From the IMG/VR virus record IMGVR_UViG_3300034682_000176, positions 1 to 64,000 of that record: a DNA stretch of 64,000 bases. The stretch is one strand, 5' to 3'. Made by a program: the position numbers and the translations under genes. Under the pieces are notes generated by a model, which was not told the DNA's origin, did not search any database, and was given only the letters and a program-made list of their open reading frames with translations. How positions within the stretch are numbered: position 1 is the first letter of the stretch; each line of letters opens with the position of its first letter. Positions 26,416 through 36,055 of this stretch are shown here, piece after piece. This DNA comes from a virus.

Positions 26416-28489
26416 ACGAACAGAGTTGAAGACGGAGTTCTTCGGAATCTCGGCGATTAATTCATTAATTGCGAACGTATCATCGCCTCGCGCGGTAATG
26501 GATGTATCGCATTTTAGTGGTCGGCCTGCCCTGCTGACCCCGGACGAACCCTTCATGAAGTCGGGCATCGAATACGAGCTGGGTAAGACCATCAACCACC
26601 CCACGGTGCCACAAGACTGCACTGTCAAGGCCATTATCCCACGCTATCGTGAATACGGATTTGCTCCACCTGAAGTCACATTGCTGGTGGAATTCGAGCG
26701 TGCAGGCAACCTGTACATCGACGTCATCCACGTACCCGCATACAACTCCACCCACAATGTCTTCGGCTATCGCCTGCATTACACGGATGAGCTGCAAAAC
26801 CTGCAATTCAACAGCCCTTTGGCCAAGGATACGGTTTTGGCCGCTGCTGACAGCTACGGCCCTGAAGGCTGCTACATGTACGGCCTTAACGCCAACACGG
26901 TGTTCATGAGCCATCCTTCGGTGTCTGACGACGGTTACGTGATCAGCGAAAGCTTTGCCAAGCGTGCGGCGATGTTTGGTGTGACCAAGCGTGTGATCAA
27001 CATCACCAAGAACACCATCCCAGTCAACGTCAACGGCGACATGGACCACTTCAAGTTCATCCCTGAGCCTGGTGACTATGTGCGTCCTGACGGCCTGCTG
27101 TGCGCCACCCGTGAACGCAACGATTGGTTCTCGGTCTCGGACCTGAACTCCCGCAACCTGTGCCAGGTCGACATGACGTTCGACACCCTCACCTACGTGC
27201 CGCCGGGTTCTTATGTGCTGGATGTCAAGGTGATCCGCGGCAACTACCACAAGAGCGAGTTCAGCCCGAAGATGACTGAGCAGATGGACCAACACGCTGC
27301 CATGTACATCAACTACTGCAAGAACGTCTACCAGAAGTACGAGCAGCTGATCAACGAGAAGAAGTCGATCTATGGCAGCCTGGACAAGATCCGTACCACG
27401 GGTCCATGCCACCGCCATGTGACCGACTGCGGTATCTTGGTGCGCCATTCTGAAAGTGGTCGCAACAAGCTGTCGTACCGCAAGCTGCCGATCGACCAGT
27501 ACCGCATCGAAGTGACACTGGGCACTGTGCTGGTGCCGGGTATGGGTTCCAAGCTGACCGACAAGTCGGCAGCCAAGGGCGTCTCGTGCTTGATCCTGCC
27601 GGACGAGCACATGCCCGTGGACAAGTACGGCAACCGTGCTGATGTGATCTCGGACCCCAACTCGACCATCTCGCGCATGAACAACGCTCGGGCTGATGAG
27701 TTGTACCTGGGTGCGGCTTGCCGGGACAACTGGATGCGGTTGGTACAGACTTACACCCAGCGCTACGGCCCACACTTCATCGAGAACATGCCCGATGAAG
27801 CGGTCGAAGAAGTGAAGATGTTTCTGGTGGGTTTCTACAAACTGATCAACAGTGAGTCGGAAAACCACATGCTCAGTCTGAACCATGAAGAAGTGCGCCA
27901 ACACCTGCACAAGTTCAACAGGCTGACGATGTTGGAGATCTTCTACCCCACCGACAATGAACACAACATCGTCGATGTGGTTGACCGCATTGAAGAATCG
28001 GTCTATGCGCCGCTGTGTGACAAAGTGACGTACGTCAACGGTAAAGGAGAAACAAAGACCACTGTCGAAGATGTGCGTATTGGTCGCTCGTACATCATGT
28101 TCTTGGAGAAGATCGCCAACACTTACAGTGCGGTGTCGTCTTCCAAGGTCAACAACTTTGGTTTCCCAGTCAAGGGTACCAACGTAGACAAGCACCGCTA
28201 CCCACACAGCTTGACTCCCACCAAGCTGCCTGGCGAAACCGAGAAGCGCATCTTTGCCTCTTTCTTGGAACCCGAAGGTCCTGCTGAAATCCAGGACTTG
28301 GCCATGAGTCCAAACTCGCACAAGACGCTGTACCGCCACGCCTTGGAAAGCGATAAGGCTTTTGACACCGAGTTCAACATCAACCGCAGTGAGATTGACT
28401 ACGGACAGACCACCAGTCTGCAACTGCTGCACCACGTCTTTGTCGGTGCAGGCTTTGACTTTGAACACCGTAAAGGTAATGACCAATGA
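26408..28489 (+). CDS. RNA polymerase beta subunit, C-terminal part
   Basis: A 693-residue protein starting at GTG, preceded by AAAAGGAG. It aligns by motif with the C-terminal half of bacterial beta: the fork region (VSSPRAVMDVSHFSGRPAL, residues 24-42, and SGIEYELGK), DDGYVISESF (174-183), and the block GSKLTDKSAAKGVSCLILP...ISRMNNAR (about 378-425), which corresponds to the catalytic-site Lys region and the GNKGV...PSRMN motif. The N-terminal half of beta is absent, as in phiKZ-like phages where each large subunit is split over separate genes. The role is transcription of phage genes independent of the host enzyme. It overlaps the beta' gene by four bases. Confidence 0.85.
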   Translation: MSKRTELKTEFFGISAINSLIANVSSPRAVMDVSHFSGRPALLTPDEPFMKSGIEYELGKTINHPTVPQDCTVKAIIPRYREYGFAPPEVTLLVEFERAGNLYIDVIHVPAYNSTHNVFGYRLHYTDELQNLQFNSPLAKDTVLAAADSYGPEGCYMYGLNANTVFMSHPSVSDDGYVISESFAKRAAMFGVTKRVINITKNTIPVNVNGDMDHFKFIPEPGDYVRPDGLLCATRERNDWFSVSDLNSRNLCQVDMTFDTLTYVPPGSYVLDVKVIRGNYHKSEFSPKMTEQMDQHAAMYINYCKNVYQKYEQLINEKKSIYGSLDKIRTTGPCHRHVTDCGILVRHSESGRNKLSYRKLPIDQYRIEVTLGTVLVPGMGSKLTDKSAAKGVSCLILPDEHMPVDKYGNRADVISDPNSTISRMNNARADELYLGAACRDNWMRLVQTYTQRYGPHFIENMPDEAVEEVKMFLVGFYKLINSESENHMLSLNHEEVRQHLHKFNRLTMLEIFYPTDNEHNIVDVVDRIEESVYAPLCDKVTYVNGKGETKTTVEDVRIGRSYIMFLEKIANTYSAVSSSKVNNFGFPVKGTNVDKHRYPHSLTPTKLPGETEKRIFASFLEPEGPAEIQDLAMSPNSHKTLYRHALESDKAFDTEFNINRSEIDYGQTTSLQLLHHVFVGAGFDFEHRKGNDQ

Positions 28490-30417
28490 GCGTGATCTCT
28501 GCACGTGATGTGTTGAACACCCCCCGCGATGCTGTGTGGGGGCTTAACCAACCTGTCTATCAAGTCAAGTTTGACGACGGGGTAACTGCTGCGGTCAAGC
28601 GCAACCACCTTGTGCTTGACCGTTACTTTTGGGAGCTGTTCTTGCTGTTCCCATCCACACCCATCACGCATGCATGTGATGTGGGGTTCTTGCTCAAGGG
28701 TGAAAGCTACGATGCCGACACCCACAAGCAGATGCTCGAACGTGTGTACCGACACATCGTCCGTTACAACCAGTTGGAAACATTTGCAGCCAAGGAGGGT
28801 TTACTCAAGCGGGTGTATGAAATCATCGACATGATCCACAATGAGATTGTCGAGAACATCTCTACTCACGTGGCAACACTGGACGCCGTGGACTTCAACA
28901 AGGTCATCAACGATCCTGCGATTGTCGCTGCCCACGAGAACATGCGACCCACGCCGGAAGGTGTGGACCGTGTGTACAAGCAGATCAAATCCTACATCCA
29001 GACGGCACCACTGAGCAACCGTTTTGTGGCGGCTTACCGCAACAAGTCCGCCAACGAAAATCAGGCCAACCAGTTGATCGGGCCTCGCGGCTTTATCTCT
29101 GGGCGTGATCTGACGGTGTACCTGCAGCCAGTGCAGTCCGGCTTCATCCGCGGCATGAGCACGCTGTACGAAGTGCTGGTAGAATCGTTGACCGCTGCCA
29201 AATCCCTGGCTGCCAACGAAACCAACATCAAGAAGTCAGAGTACACCTCACGGCGTATTCAGTTGCTGGCCATGTCTGTCAAGGGTGTGGTCGTCGGTGA
29301 TTGTGGCTCGACTGAGTACATGCCCATCCTGGTCACACAGGGTATGCTGGACTCCCTCAAAGGCAAGTACTACCTCAAGAGCGATAACACCATCGGTGTG
29401 ATTGAAGGCGATGAAGCACACCTGGTTGACAAAAGTGTGCAGTTCCGCACAAGCTTGGGTTGCAAGCACCACGACTCGGCCTACATCTGCTCGACGTGTT
29501 TGGGCAAGATGGCACACAACTTCCCCATCAACTCCAATCTGGGGTACATGATGGCGGCGTACCTGATGGAGAAGATCACACAGGCGATTCTCTCCACCAA
29601 GCACTTGACCCACTCGGTCAAGAAGAGCTTGATCCAGCTGTTTGGCATTGCGGTGAAATACTTCCATGCCAATGAAGACGGGGATTTGTTCTTCCACCAG
29701 GATATCGACCTCAAGGGGTTGCAGATCGTGCTGCCTAACAGCAAGCTGAGCAAACTGGTGGATGTGTTGAACCTGTCGCACACCAACATCAACTTCAACA
29801 AGATCGGTGAACTCGATGAAGTGGTGATCCGTGACACCAAGCAAAAGACGCCCACTATGGAGCGCCTGCACTTGGCGTACAAGGACCGCAACTGCATCAT
29901 CACCAAGCAGTTCCTGGAATACATGAAGCAGGTGAAGCTGGAGACTGACTCCCGCACCAACTTCATCATTCCGCTGGACGGCTGGGACAAGAGCCAACCC
30001 ATCTTGAACTCCCCGCTCAAGGAGGCCAACATCCTGAACTTCGTCAATCAAATCTCGAACATCATTGAGAAGAAAGGCGGTAAGATCGTCGATCCCTACG
30101 AGAAGCTTCACCGGCTGTTCACGTTGGTGCTCGAAAAGTTCAAGATCAACTTGTCGGTGGTCGAGGTGTTGATCTACGCCACAACGACGTACAACGCGCC
30201 AGGCGGCAACTACAAGCTTGGACGCAACAGCCAGTACCCCTACTCGGAAGAAGACCTCACGTTGTTCACCAACCGTGACTTCGCTGGGTTTGCGGCGTAC
30301 GAGCGGCAGATGAAGCCATTGATCGAAAACCCGATGACGGTCTTCGGTGAACAGCCTCGTCAGCCACACCCCATGGCACTGTACTTCACACCGCAAGACT
30401 TGGCACCCAAGACGTAA
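28486..30417 (+). CDS. RNA polymerase beta' subunit, C-terminal part (long form)
   Basis: A 643-residue protein. Motifs in order are ANQLIGPRGFISGRDL (about 196-211), SGFIRGMSTLYEVLVES..KS, SEYTSRRIQLL, VVGDCGST, and CKHHDSAYICSTC, then a bridge-helix/trigger-loop-like stretch (AAYLMEKITQAILSTKHLTHS). The four cysteines C273, C326, C335 and C338 match the second zinc site of bacterial beta'. The catalytic NADFDGD motif belongs to the N-terminal part of beta' and is not in this protein or elsewhere in the window, so that piece must be encoded outside. Another 250 residues continue to the C-terminus. The gene is co-translated with beta. Confidence 0.85.
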   Translation: MSVISARDVLNTPRDAVWGLNQPVYQVKFDDGVTAAVKRNHLVLDRYFWELFLLFPSTPITHACDVGFLLKGESYDADTHKQMLERVYRHIVRYNQLETFAAKEGLLKRVYEIIDMIHNEIVENISTHVATLDAVDFNKVINDPAIVAAHENMRPTPEGVDRVYKQIKSYIQTAPLSNRFVAAYRNKSANENQANQLIGPRGFISGRDLTVYLQPVQSGFIRGMSTLYEVLVESLTAAKSLAANETNIKKSEYTSRRIQLLAMSVKGVVVGDCGSTEYMPILVTQGMLDSLKGKYYLKSDNTIGVIEGDEAHLVDKSVQFRTSLGCKHHDSAYICSTCLGKMAHNFPINSNLGYMMAAYLMEKITQAILSTKHLTHSVKKSLIQLFGIAVKYFHANEDGDLFFHQDIDLKGLQIVLPNSKLSKLVDVLNLSHTNINFNKIGELDEVVIRDTKQKTPTMERLHLAYKDRNCIITKQFLEYMKQVKLETDSRTNFIIPLDGWDKSQPILNSPLKEANILNFVNQISNIIEKKGGKIVDPYEKLHRLFTLVLEKFKINLSVVEVLIYATTTYNAPGGNYKLGRNSQYPYSEEDLTLFTNRDFAGFAAYERQMKPLIENPMTVFGEQPRQPHPMALYFTPQDLAPKT

Positions 30418-30423
30418 CCATAG

Positions 30424-30466
30424 CCACACCACCTGACTTCGGTCAGGTGGTGTGGTTGTGTTTCTT
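30424..30466 (+). terminator. Strong hairpin terminator after the RNA polymerase genes
   Basis: A perfect 14-bp stem CCACACCACCTGAC with a TTCG tetraloop, followed by TTGTGTTTCTT. Confidence 0.8.
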
Positions 30467-30543
30467 ATCTATGTGGAGGTGTAAATTTCTTAGTTAGCTT
30501 GAATACAATAGGGCGTTTTGCCGCCACATACAAGGATATGCCC

Positions 30544-32076
30544 ATGATAAGGATCACGGTTTACCACTTAGCTGTGAAGATTGAGTTGGAAACCACCCAC
30601 CTCAAATCACGCATCGACCGCTTCATCCAGAAGTACTACACCAGCAAGGGTCTGGCGGTCAATGCAAACACTCCTGGTGTAGACAAGGAGTTTGTCTCTC
30701 GGGTTGGGAACAACGCCTATGTGATGCACACCAACCAGTTCATCCACTTCTTGCACTATCTGAAAGAGATGGGTGAGACTTTGGGTGAAGTGCAGCGTAT
30801 CGACGCAACCCAATACAACATCGTGCGCGAGAACTATGAAGTTCGTGACGAGTGGACGCTGCGCGACTACCAAGAACCCATCTGCAAATTCTTGATTGAG
30901 AACCCCGTCAAGAGCAAGATGGTGATCCTGCAGACCGGCAAAGGCAAGTCGCTGGTCTCCATGTATGCCCTGGCCAAGATCGGTATGCGTATCGGTGTCT
31001 GTGTGCTGCCGATGTACATGGAAGACTGGCTCAAGCATGCGGTCAAGATCCACAAGGCCAAGACCCACGAGGTGATGATGGTCTCGGGCTCCAAAGCGGT
31101 GCGGGCTTTGATTGCGATGGCGCGAGACAATGAGCTGACCGCCAGGTACTATATCTTCAGCAAGGACACCATCCAAGACTTCATCACAGCCTACGAACAA
31201 AACCCGGAGCATTGCGTACTCATGTACGGCGCCGCTCCCTTCGAGATGTTTCAGCTGGTGGGGATTGGGTCATTGGTGATCGATGAAACCCACCAACACT
31301 TCCACGCGATCTTCAAGATCATCCTGTACTCCAACATACAGTTCCAGCTGGGGTTGTCTGCGACACTGATCTCCGACGACCCGGTAGTCTCTCGGGTGCA
31401 CAAGATCGTGTACACGGAAAAGCAGACCTACGAGCTGGAAGAGCTGGACAAGTACATCGATGTGTATGCCTTAGCATATTACATCCCTGACTCGATGATC
31501 AAGAAGGTCAAAACGACCAACTTTGGCTCAAACCACTACTCCCATTCGGCGTTTGAAAAGAGCATGGTCAAGAATCGGCCACACCTGCCGTTCTACGTGA
31601 ATCTGATCACCGCCAACTTGGAGGCGCTGTACATCGACCGCTACGAGACCGACGACAAATGTCTGATCTTCGTAGGTACTGTGGCATTTGCCACCATGCT
31701 GACCGAGCTCTACAAGAAACTGTTCCCCCATTTGAAGGTCAGTCGCTACTGCGAAAAAGACCCGGATGAAAACCTGCACGGACCCGACATCGTGGTCTCG
31801 ACGGTGATCTCTTCGGGCACTGCCGTAGACGTCAAGAACTTGCGGGTGGTGTTGCAGACAGTGTCAATCTCATCAGCTTCGCAGAACATCCAAAACTTGG
31901 GTCGACTGCGTCCGCTCGCTGGTGGTAAGGATACGCGGTTTGGTTATCTGTACGCAGAAAACATCCGCAAACAAGTGCAGTACCACCACCGGCGTGAAGA
32001 TCTCTTTGCCCCGCGGTGTGCCTCGCACAGGACTTTCAAGGCAAAGATGCAGTCGACGTTGAAATTACCGATATAA
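30544..32076 (+). CDS. UvsW-like superfamily 2 helicase
   Basis: A 510-residue protein. Walker A is LQTGKGKS (about 129-136), motif II is DETH (about 246), motif III is LSAT (about 268), and motif VI is NLGRLRPL (about 451). An N-terminal segment rich in charged residues precedes the core (WTLRDYQEPICKFL is the Q-like motif). T4 UvsW-type helicases unwind recombination and R-loop intermediates and help shift origin use. ATG at 30544 is chosen because AAGGA lies seven bases before it; an ATG two codons upstream and a TTG farther upstream are alternatives. It follows a terminator and starts a new unit. Confidence 0.8.
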   Translation: MIRITVYHLAVKIELETTHLKSRIDRFIQKYYTSKGLAVNANTPGVDKEFVSRVGNNAYVMHTNQFIHFLHYLKEMGETLGEVQRIDATQYNIVRENYEVRDEWTLRDYQEPICKFLIENPVKSKMVILQTGKGKSLVSMYALAKIGMRIGVCVLPMYMEDWLKHAVKIHKAKTHEVMMVSGSKAVRALIAMARDNELTARYYIFSKDTIQDFITAYEQNPEHCVLMYGAAPFEMFQLVGIGSLVIDETHQHFHAIFKIILYSNIQFQLGLSATLISDDPVVSRVHKIVYTEKQTYELEELDKYIDVYALAYYIPDSMIKKVKTTNFGSNHYSHSAFEKSMVKNRPHLPFYVNLITANLEALYIDRYETDDKCLIFVGTVAFATMLTELYKKLFPHLKVSRYCEKDPDENLHGPDIVVSTVISSGTAVDVKNLRVVLQTVSISSASQNIQNLGRLRPLAGGKDTRFGYLYAENIRKQVQYHHRREDLFAPRCASHRTFKAKMQSTLKLPI

Positions 32077-32099
32077 CGTAACAAAGAAGGGGAGGGTTT

Positions 32100-32267
32100 A
32101 TGAAACACATCTTTCAGGTCTTGGCTTGCTGGCTTGTTGCCGGCTTGTTGGCAATCGGTATTTGGCTGCTGCACGCTGGTTTCAGTGAGTGTGGTGAGCT
32201 GAAGGTAAAGACACAGATGGTGCCTGGCGTTCTGTTTGACAAGAAGCCTGCACCCCACTGTCGGTAG
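32100..32267 (+). CDS. Small single-pass membrane protein
   Basis: A 55-residue protein with AAGGGGAGG before the ATG. The first 25 residues are a hydrophobic helix (QVLACWLVAGLLAIGIWLL) followed by a short polar tail with two cysteines. It could be inserted in the inner membrane with the tail outside. No homologue recognised. Confidence 0.5.
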   Translation: MKHIFQVLACWLVAGLLAIGIWLLHAGFSECGELKVKTQMVPGVLFDKKPAPHCR

Positions 32268-32299
32268 TGTGAACGTTCTGTTAGAAAGCTTGTGTTATC

Positions 32300-32938
32300 A
32301 TGTACCCTACTCCTGCTGCAACCGCTGTTCGTATCGTGACCATTGACCGTGCTGATGGTATCACTTCGGGTGATATGTTGCACTACGACCAGCGCTTTCG
32401 CCAAACCCCGTTGCGGGCTGTGGTGAACCACCAAGAAGTGCTCAAGTACTTCGAGCTGCACCACCCTGAGATCAAGAAAGACTGGTTGTTCAACCAGTTC
32501 GATCGCCGGGTCTGGGCAGATGCTATCCCTGCGAGTCAAGCGTGGCGTCTGCACAATATCATCTTAGACGGATACCTGGGTGTGATGGGAAGCCTGCGTG
32601 CATTCTTGCTCGCAGACACCGCCCGCAGCATCTGGATCACCAACTCCTACATCCAAGAGTTCACCCACCATGCCAGCTTGGACCGCAATCTGACCTTGCA
32701 ACAACGCGCTGAGTTGTTGCAGCGTTACCGGGTTGGTCACCAAGCCATCTTCAAGAAAGCCCGCAGCCTGCGTATCCATCTGCGTGGTCCCAACATCCCG
32801 ACCACTCCAACCGGTGTGCGGGGTGTCAAACATGACAACTTGGAGCAAGTGCGTGTGAGCGATCTGTACACGCATAATGAATCCATCAAAGATTCGATCC
32901 ACTGGATCAATCATATCTTCACCAAGTACGACCTCTGA
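32300..32938 (+). CDS. Unknown protein
   Basis: A 212-residue protein starting MYPTPAATAV with a weak ribosome site. It is largely helical with many His and Arg residues (FQFDRRVWADAIP-like and RSLRIHLRGPNIP segments). No domain recognised. It lies 20 bases before the next gene in what looks like an early-gene string. Confidence 0.5.
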   Translation: MYPTPAATAVRIVTIDRADGITSGDMLHYDQRFRQTPLRAVVNHQEVLKYFELHHPEIKKDWLFNQFDRRVWADAIPASQAWRLHNIILDGYLGVMGSLRAFLLADTARSIWITNSYIQEFTHHASLDRNLTLQQRAELLQRYRVGHQAIFKKARSLRIHLRGPNIPTTPTGVRGVKHDNLEQVRVSDLYTHNESIKDSIHWINHIFTKYDL

Positions 32939-32958
32939 GACGTAAAAGGAGTTTCACC

Positions 32959-33594
32959 ATGCCTCGTTTGTTTCCAAAAGCTCGTCTGAGCATCATCCAT
33001 GATCATCCCGGCCGCAACAATCCTATCAAGTGCAACTTGACTGAACGCATGATCTCTGGACTGGGGTTGACGGGTCGTGTCGTAGTACACGACTTTCACC
33101 GCTTCCTGGATCACCTCAACGCCATCATCTCCAAGCACGCTGATATGGTCGCGTTTGTCGAACACCGCAGTGGGTGCTTTCCAAGCGTCGCTCTGACGGA
33201 TGAGCAACAGTCTTTGCTGCTGAAAACGTACTGTGCTTACTTCACAGACCTCAAGATCTGGTTGGATGAAAATCCCAAAGGCATCATTGTGGTGCGTGGA
33301 TGTAGCTTCCTGGAAGAGACGGTATACCGGTCGACCAACCCCAACAACCCTTCGACCACGGCAGACCAACAGCTGCAGGTGTTTTTGACACATTTCCGCA
33401 AGCTGTTTGCAGACATTCCTACCCTGAGCATCCTGGTGGACGACATCTCCAACATCTCAAAAGACGATGTCCGGCTGAAGGCTTACCAAGACGCCGTCAC
33501 GTATTGGTCGGTGGTCAACAACACCGATGACGACTACTTCCAACTCGCTGTCAAATACGATTTGTTTGATCTCGGTCAACACAACTCTGTCTAG
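32959..33594 (+). CDS. Unknown protein
   Basis: A 211-residue protein with AAAAGGAG before the ATG. Two hydrophobic strands ending in polar loops (GRVVVHDFHRFLDHL and KGIIVVRGCSFLEET) and LSILVDDISN suggest an alpha/beta fold of nucleotide-binding type, but no P-loop is present. Function unknown. Confidence 0.5.
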   Translation: MPRLFPKARLSIIHDHPGRNNPIKCNLTERMISGLGLTGRVVVHDFHRFLDHLNAIISKHADMVAFVEHRSGCFPSVALTDEQQSLLLKTYCAYFTDLKIWLDENPKGIIVVRGCSFLEETVYRSTNPNNPSTTADQQLQVFLTHFRKLFADIPTLSILVDDISNISKDDVRLKAYQDAVTYWSVVNNTDDDYFQLAVKYDLFDLGQHNSV

Positions 33595-33672
33595 TAAAAA
33601 TGGGTTTCACAACACCCATCCCAATTTACAACCTATTCAACCACGGCGGCGCTGTCGCCTGCTAAGACACCT

Positions 33673-34077
33673 ATGAAAACCTTTGTCCGAGTTCAAAAAC
33701 ACAACGGCCTGGCTTTTTGGATGCAGAAAACCAACAGCCTTGTGGGTGATCCCATTAATCAAGCTGTCAACCGCATACTTACCACGTCCAGTTCTGGTAT
33801 TGGACGCCGTCGCCGGTTGCATATCCATCCTGATTACCTGATGGATTTGTGTGATTTTGTCGGCGTTCCGATGGACCCTCGCTATTACAAAAACGCAGTG
33901 ACTACAGCCAACATCCAACGCGATCGGTACACAGTCGCTGAGTTTGATACTGAGGATGACTTGGTCAACACCAGGGATCTTAACGATCTCGAACTCTTCA
34001 AGCGTGCCGGGAAAATCTCTCTCGGATATAAAGACACGTTCAAAGCCACCAAGGCCTTCTGGGACAAACTCCAATGA
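33673..34077 (+). CDS. Unknown small basic protein
   Basis: A 134-residue protein. A basic patch SSGIGRRRRLHIHP (about 40-53) may contact nucleic acid. Its stop overlaps the nucleotidyltransferase start by four bases (ATGA), so the two are coupled. No domain recognised. Confidence 0.5.
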   Translation: MKTFVRVQKHNGLAFWMQKTNSLVGDPINQAVNRILTTSSSGIGRRRRLHIHPDYLMDLCDFVGVPMDPRYYKNAVTTANIQRDRYTVAEFDTEDDLVNTRDLNDLELFKRAGKISLGYKDTFKATKAFWDKLQ

Positions 34078-34898
34078 CCACCGTGACCAAGAAACAACAA
34101 ATCTTCCAACGCCTGACCGAACAAGCCAATGAAGCCATCCGCTTCCTAGACGAGCAAGGCCTGAAGTTGAACGTCGACTACCACTACGAAGGCATCTACT
34201 TGCAAGGTAGCCAAAACTACCGCACCGACCATGCTGGCTCGGACGTGGACTCCAAATTTATCTTGATCCCGACGTTCCGCGGTATGCTGGAACGCAAGAA
34301 GATGGTCTACGACATCACCACCCAGGCCGGTGAAAAGGTGTCGATCAAACCTCTGGGTGACTATCTGGATTTGTTCTGGAAAGGAAACATCAACAACCTG
34401 GAAATCCTGACTACAGACCACTACGAAACTTCTGGTTTTATTGAAGTGCTGAAGGCGGAAAACTTTGCCGACACGGTGGCCAAGTTGGTGGAAGGCACGC
34501 TCTGGGCAGCTTCGATCGGCATGATGCACCAAAAGCGCAAGTCGGTGGAAAAAGGTACTGAGACCACCAAGGCGTTTGTGGAGCGCAATGGGTACGACCC
34601 CAAAGATGCTGGACACCTTATCCGTATCAATGCGCTGTTGGAGCGGTTGGCTGTGGGTGTGCCTTTCACCGAGGCCTTGGACTTCAGCACCCACCCCAAC
34701 TTTCAACTCTACCAGGCATTGCGTCAAGACGGTTTGAACACCAAAGAACCTGTTTTGGAGCGTCTGGATTTCTATCTGAGAAAAAGTTCGGAACTGCGCG
34801 AAAGCGTGCGACCCACTGACAACCCTAAAGTGGCGCAGCTGAAAGAAGCTCTGTACCAGCGCTACGTCAACTACGTCATCGCCAACCAAAACAACTAG
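34074..34898 (+). CDS. Predicted nucleotidyltransferase
   Basis: A 274-residue protein of the pol-beta/MNT fold type: YLQGSQNYRTDHAGSDVDSKF (residues 42-62) gives the GS motif (G45-S46) and the metal-binding D57 and D59. A helical region follows (LEILTTDHYETSGF, KRKSVEKGTETTKAFVER). Such phage proteins are predicted to transfer a nucleotide to a protein, RNA or small molecule; the substrate is unknown. It is followed after five bases by a P-loop kinase and then a ParB-like protein, a cluster that may act on nucleotides or DNA. Confidence 0.75.
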   Translation: MTTVTKKQQIFQRLTEQANEAIRFLDEQGLKLNVDYHYEGIYLQGSQNYRTDHAGSDVDSKFILIPTFRGMLERKKMVYDITTQAGEKVSIKPLGDYLDLFWKGNINNLEILTTDHYETSGFIEVLKAENFADTVAKLVEGTLWAASIGMMHQKRKSVEKGTETTKAFVERNGYDPKDAGHLIRINALLERLAVGVPFTEALDFSTHPNFQLYQALRQDGLNTKEPVLERLDFYLRKSSELRESVRPTDNPKVAQLKEALYQRYVNYVIANQNN

Positions 34899-34903
34899 CA
34901 TCT

Positions 34904-35575
34904 ATGTCTGTTCAGAAAACTCCACGCATCATCTTCGTCGACGGTTTCAACACGGTGGGTAAAGACCACTTCATCGCCGAGCTCAACAAGCGCCTACCCA
35001 AACCGGTCATCAACAGTGACCCACGGGTCTGGTTCCCAGTGTTCCAAAAGAGCCGGCGGTACTGGGATTTTATCTTCCGTAACCTGGACCAAAACGACAG
35101 CATCTTCAACGCCCACTTGCACCAGCTGCGCAGCATTGAAGAAAAGCTCAACGATGGATTCACCTCGGACATGGTGGTCGTCTCCAACCGCTCCTTTGTC
35201 AGCTCTTTGAACTACAATTTCATCCCTGAGTGGTTCTTGGAGCGCAGAATCGGTGGTTGTGACGACACGCGGGCTTCTTACCTTCAGACCTACAAAGAGC
35301 TGATCAAGAAGGTCTTCAAGGACGTGCCAATCCTGATGGTGAATCTGGATCGTTTCCACGGTGACAAGGCTGATTTGACACTGACCCAATGTGTCCACGA
35401 GCTGCGTGCCCGCATGCATGCTCGCCAGCCTGATCTGCTGATGAACGACTTCTACCTGGAGTACCTGATTCAGTCGTACAAGCTTCCTTCGCAAGAAATC
35501 AAGGACATCTACACCTACTGGGAAGACGCTACTTCGGATGACGCCCAGCTGATCGTCGACAAGTACTTCAACTAG
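34904..35575 (+). CDS. P-loop deoxynucleotide kinase-like protein with altered Walker A
   Basis: A 223-residue protein. The N-terminus IIFVDGFNTVGKDHF resembles thymidylate and deoxynucleoside kinases, but the P-loop reads GFNTVGKD: the Ser/Thr after Lys (residue 21) is Asp. VVVSNRSFVSSLNYN (about 89-103) matches the DRY/SS motif region of such kinases. LMVNLDRF is the following beta-strand. It may phosphorylate dNMPs or a modified base; loss of the Mg-binding Ser/Thr makes normal kinase chemistry uncertain. Weak ribosome site; probably translated through from the upstream gene. Confidence 0.65.
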   Translation: MSVQKTPRIIFVDGFNTVGKDHFIAELNKRLPKPVINSDPRVWFPVFQKSRRYWDFIFRNLDQNDSIFNAHLHQLRSIEEKLNDGFTSDMVVVSNRSFVSSLNYNFIPEWFLERRIGGCDDTRASYLQTYKELIKKVFKDVPILMVNLDRFHGDKADLTLTQCVHELRARMHARQPDLLMNDFYLEYLIQSYKLPSQEIKDIYTYWEDATSDDAQLIVDKYFN

Positions 35576-35577
35576 CC

Positions 35578-35967
35578 ATGACCACCGAAAGCAATCTGAC
35601 TTCCCCACCAGTTGTCCCCATTGCTAACCACAAGCCGATGTTGGACTATTTCCACGACGGCTGTGGTAACTACTGGGGTGTTGCCAGACTGCAAGAGCTG
35701 GCCAAAGATCTTCCAGTGTTTGACTTACCTCTGGCGGCGCTGGAACTCAATGGCCGTATCTGGGCAGACAACAACATCATCGAGTTGGCACACCACTGCA
35801 AACGCGTGATGGATGCCGACCTCAACGTACCAATCTTGATTGATTGGACCGGCGGTATTGCTGACGGGCGCCACCGGGTGATCCGGGCTTTGATCGAAGG
35901 CAAGGCCACAGTGAAAGCACGTCGCTTGATCGAGCGCCCTGCTCCTTGTCAGGCCAAAGCAAACTGA
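35578..35967 (+). CDS. ParB/sulfiredoxin-fold protein
   Basis: A 129-residue protein, two bases after the kinase gene. The core is LAALELNGRIWADNNIIELAHHCKRVMDADLNVPILID followed by GIADGRHRVIRALIEGKATV (about 92-111), the DGRHR box of ParB-like domains. Free-standing ParB folds in phages act as nucleases, CTP/ATP-binding switches or partners in base modification. It lacks the helix-turn-helix of plasmid ParB, so partitioning is unlikely. A strong terminator follows and closes this unit. Confidence 0.65.
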   Translation: MTTESNLTSPPVVPIANHKPMLDYFHDGCGNYWGVARLQELAKDLPVFDLPLAALELNGRIWADNNIIELAHHCKRVMDADLNVPILIDWTGGIADGRHRVIRALIEGKATVKARRLIERPAPCQAKAN

Positions 35968-35973
35968 CCCAGA

Positions 35974-36019
35974 TCCACTACCTACCTTTGACGGGTAGGT
36001 AGTGGACTTTTTCTTTTTT
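35974..36019 (+). terminator. Strong intrinsic terminator
   Basis: A perfect 13-bp stem TCCACTACCTACC / GGTAGGTAGTGGA followed by CTTTTTCTTTTTT. Confidence 0.9.
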
Positions 36020-36055
36020 GCCTACTGATGTGATTTGACCTCTGGATACGATAAC

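Noticed and set aside
35578-35967. Plasmid-type ParB partition protein
   Set aside because: Only the short catalytic-type DGRHR domain is present; there is no helix-turn-helix and no neighbouring ParA.
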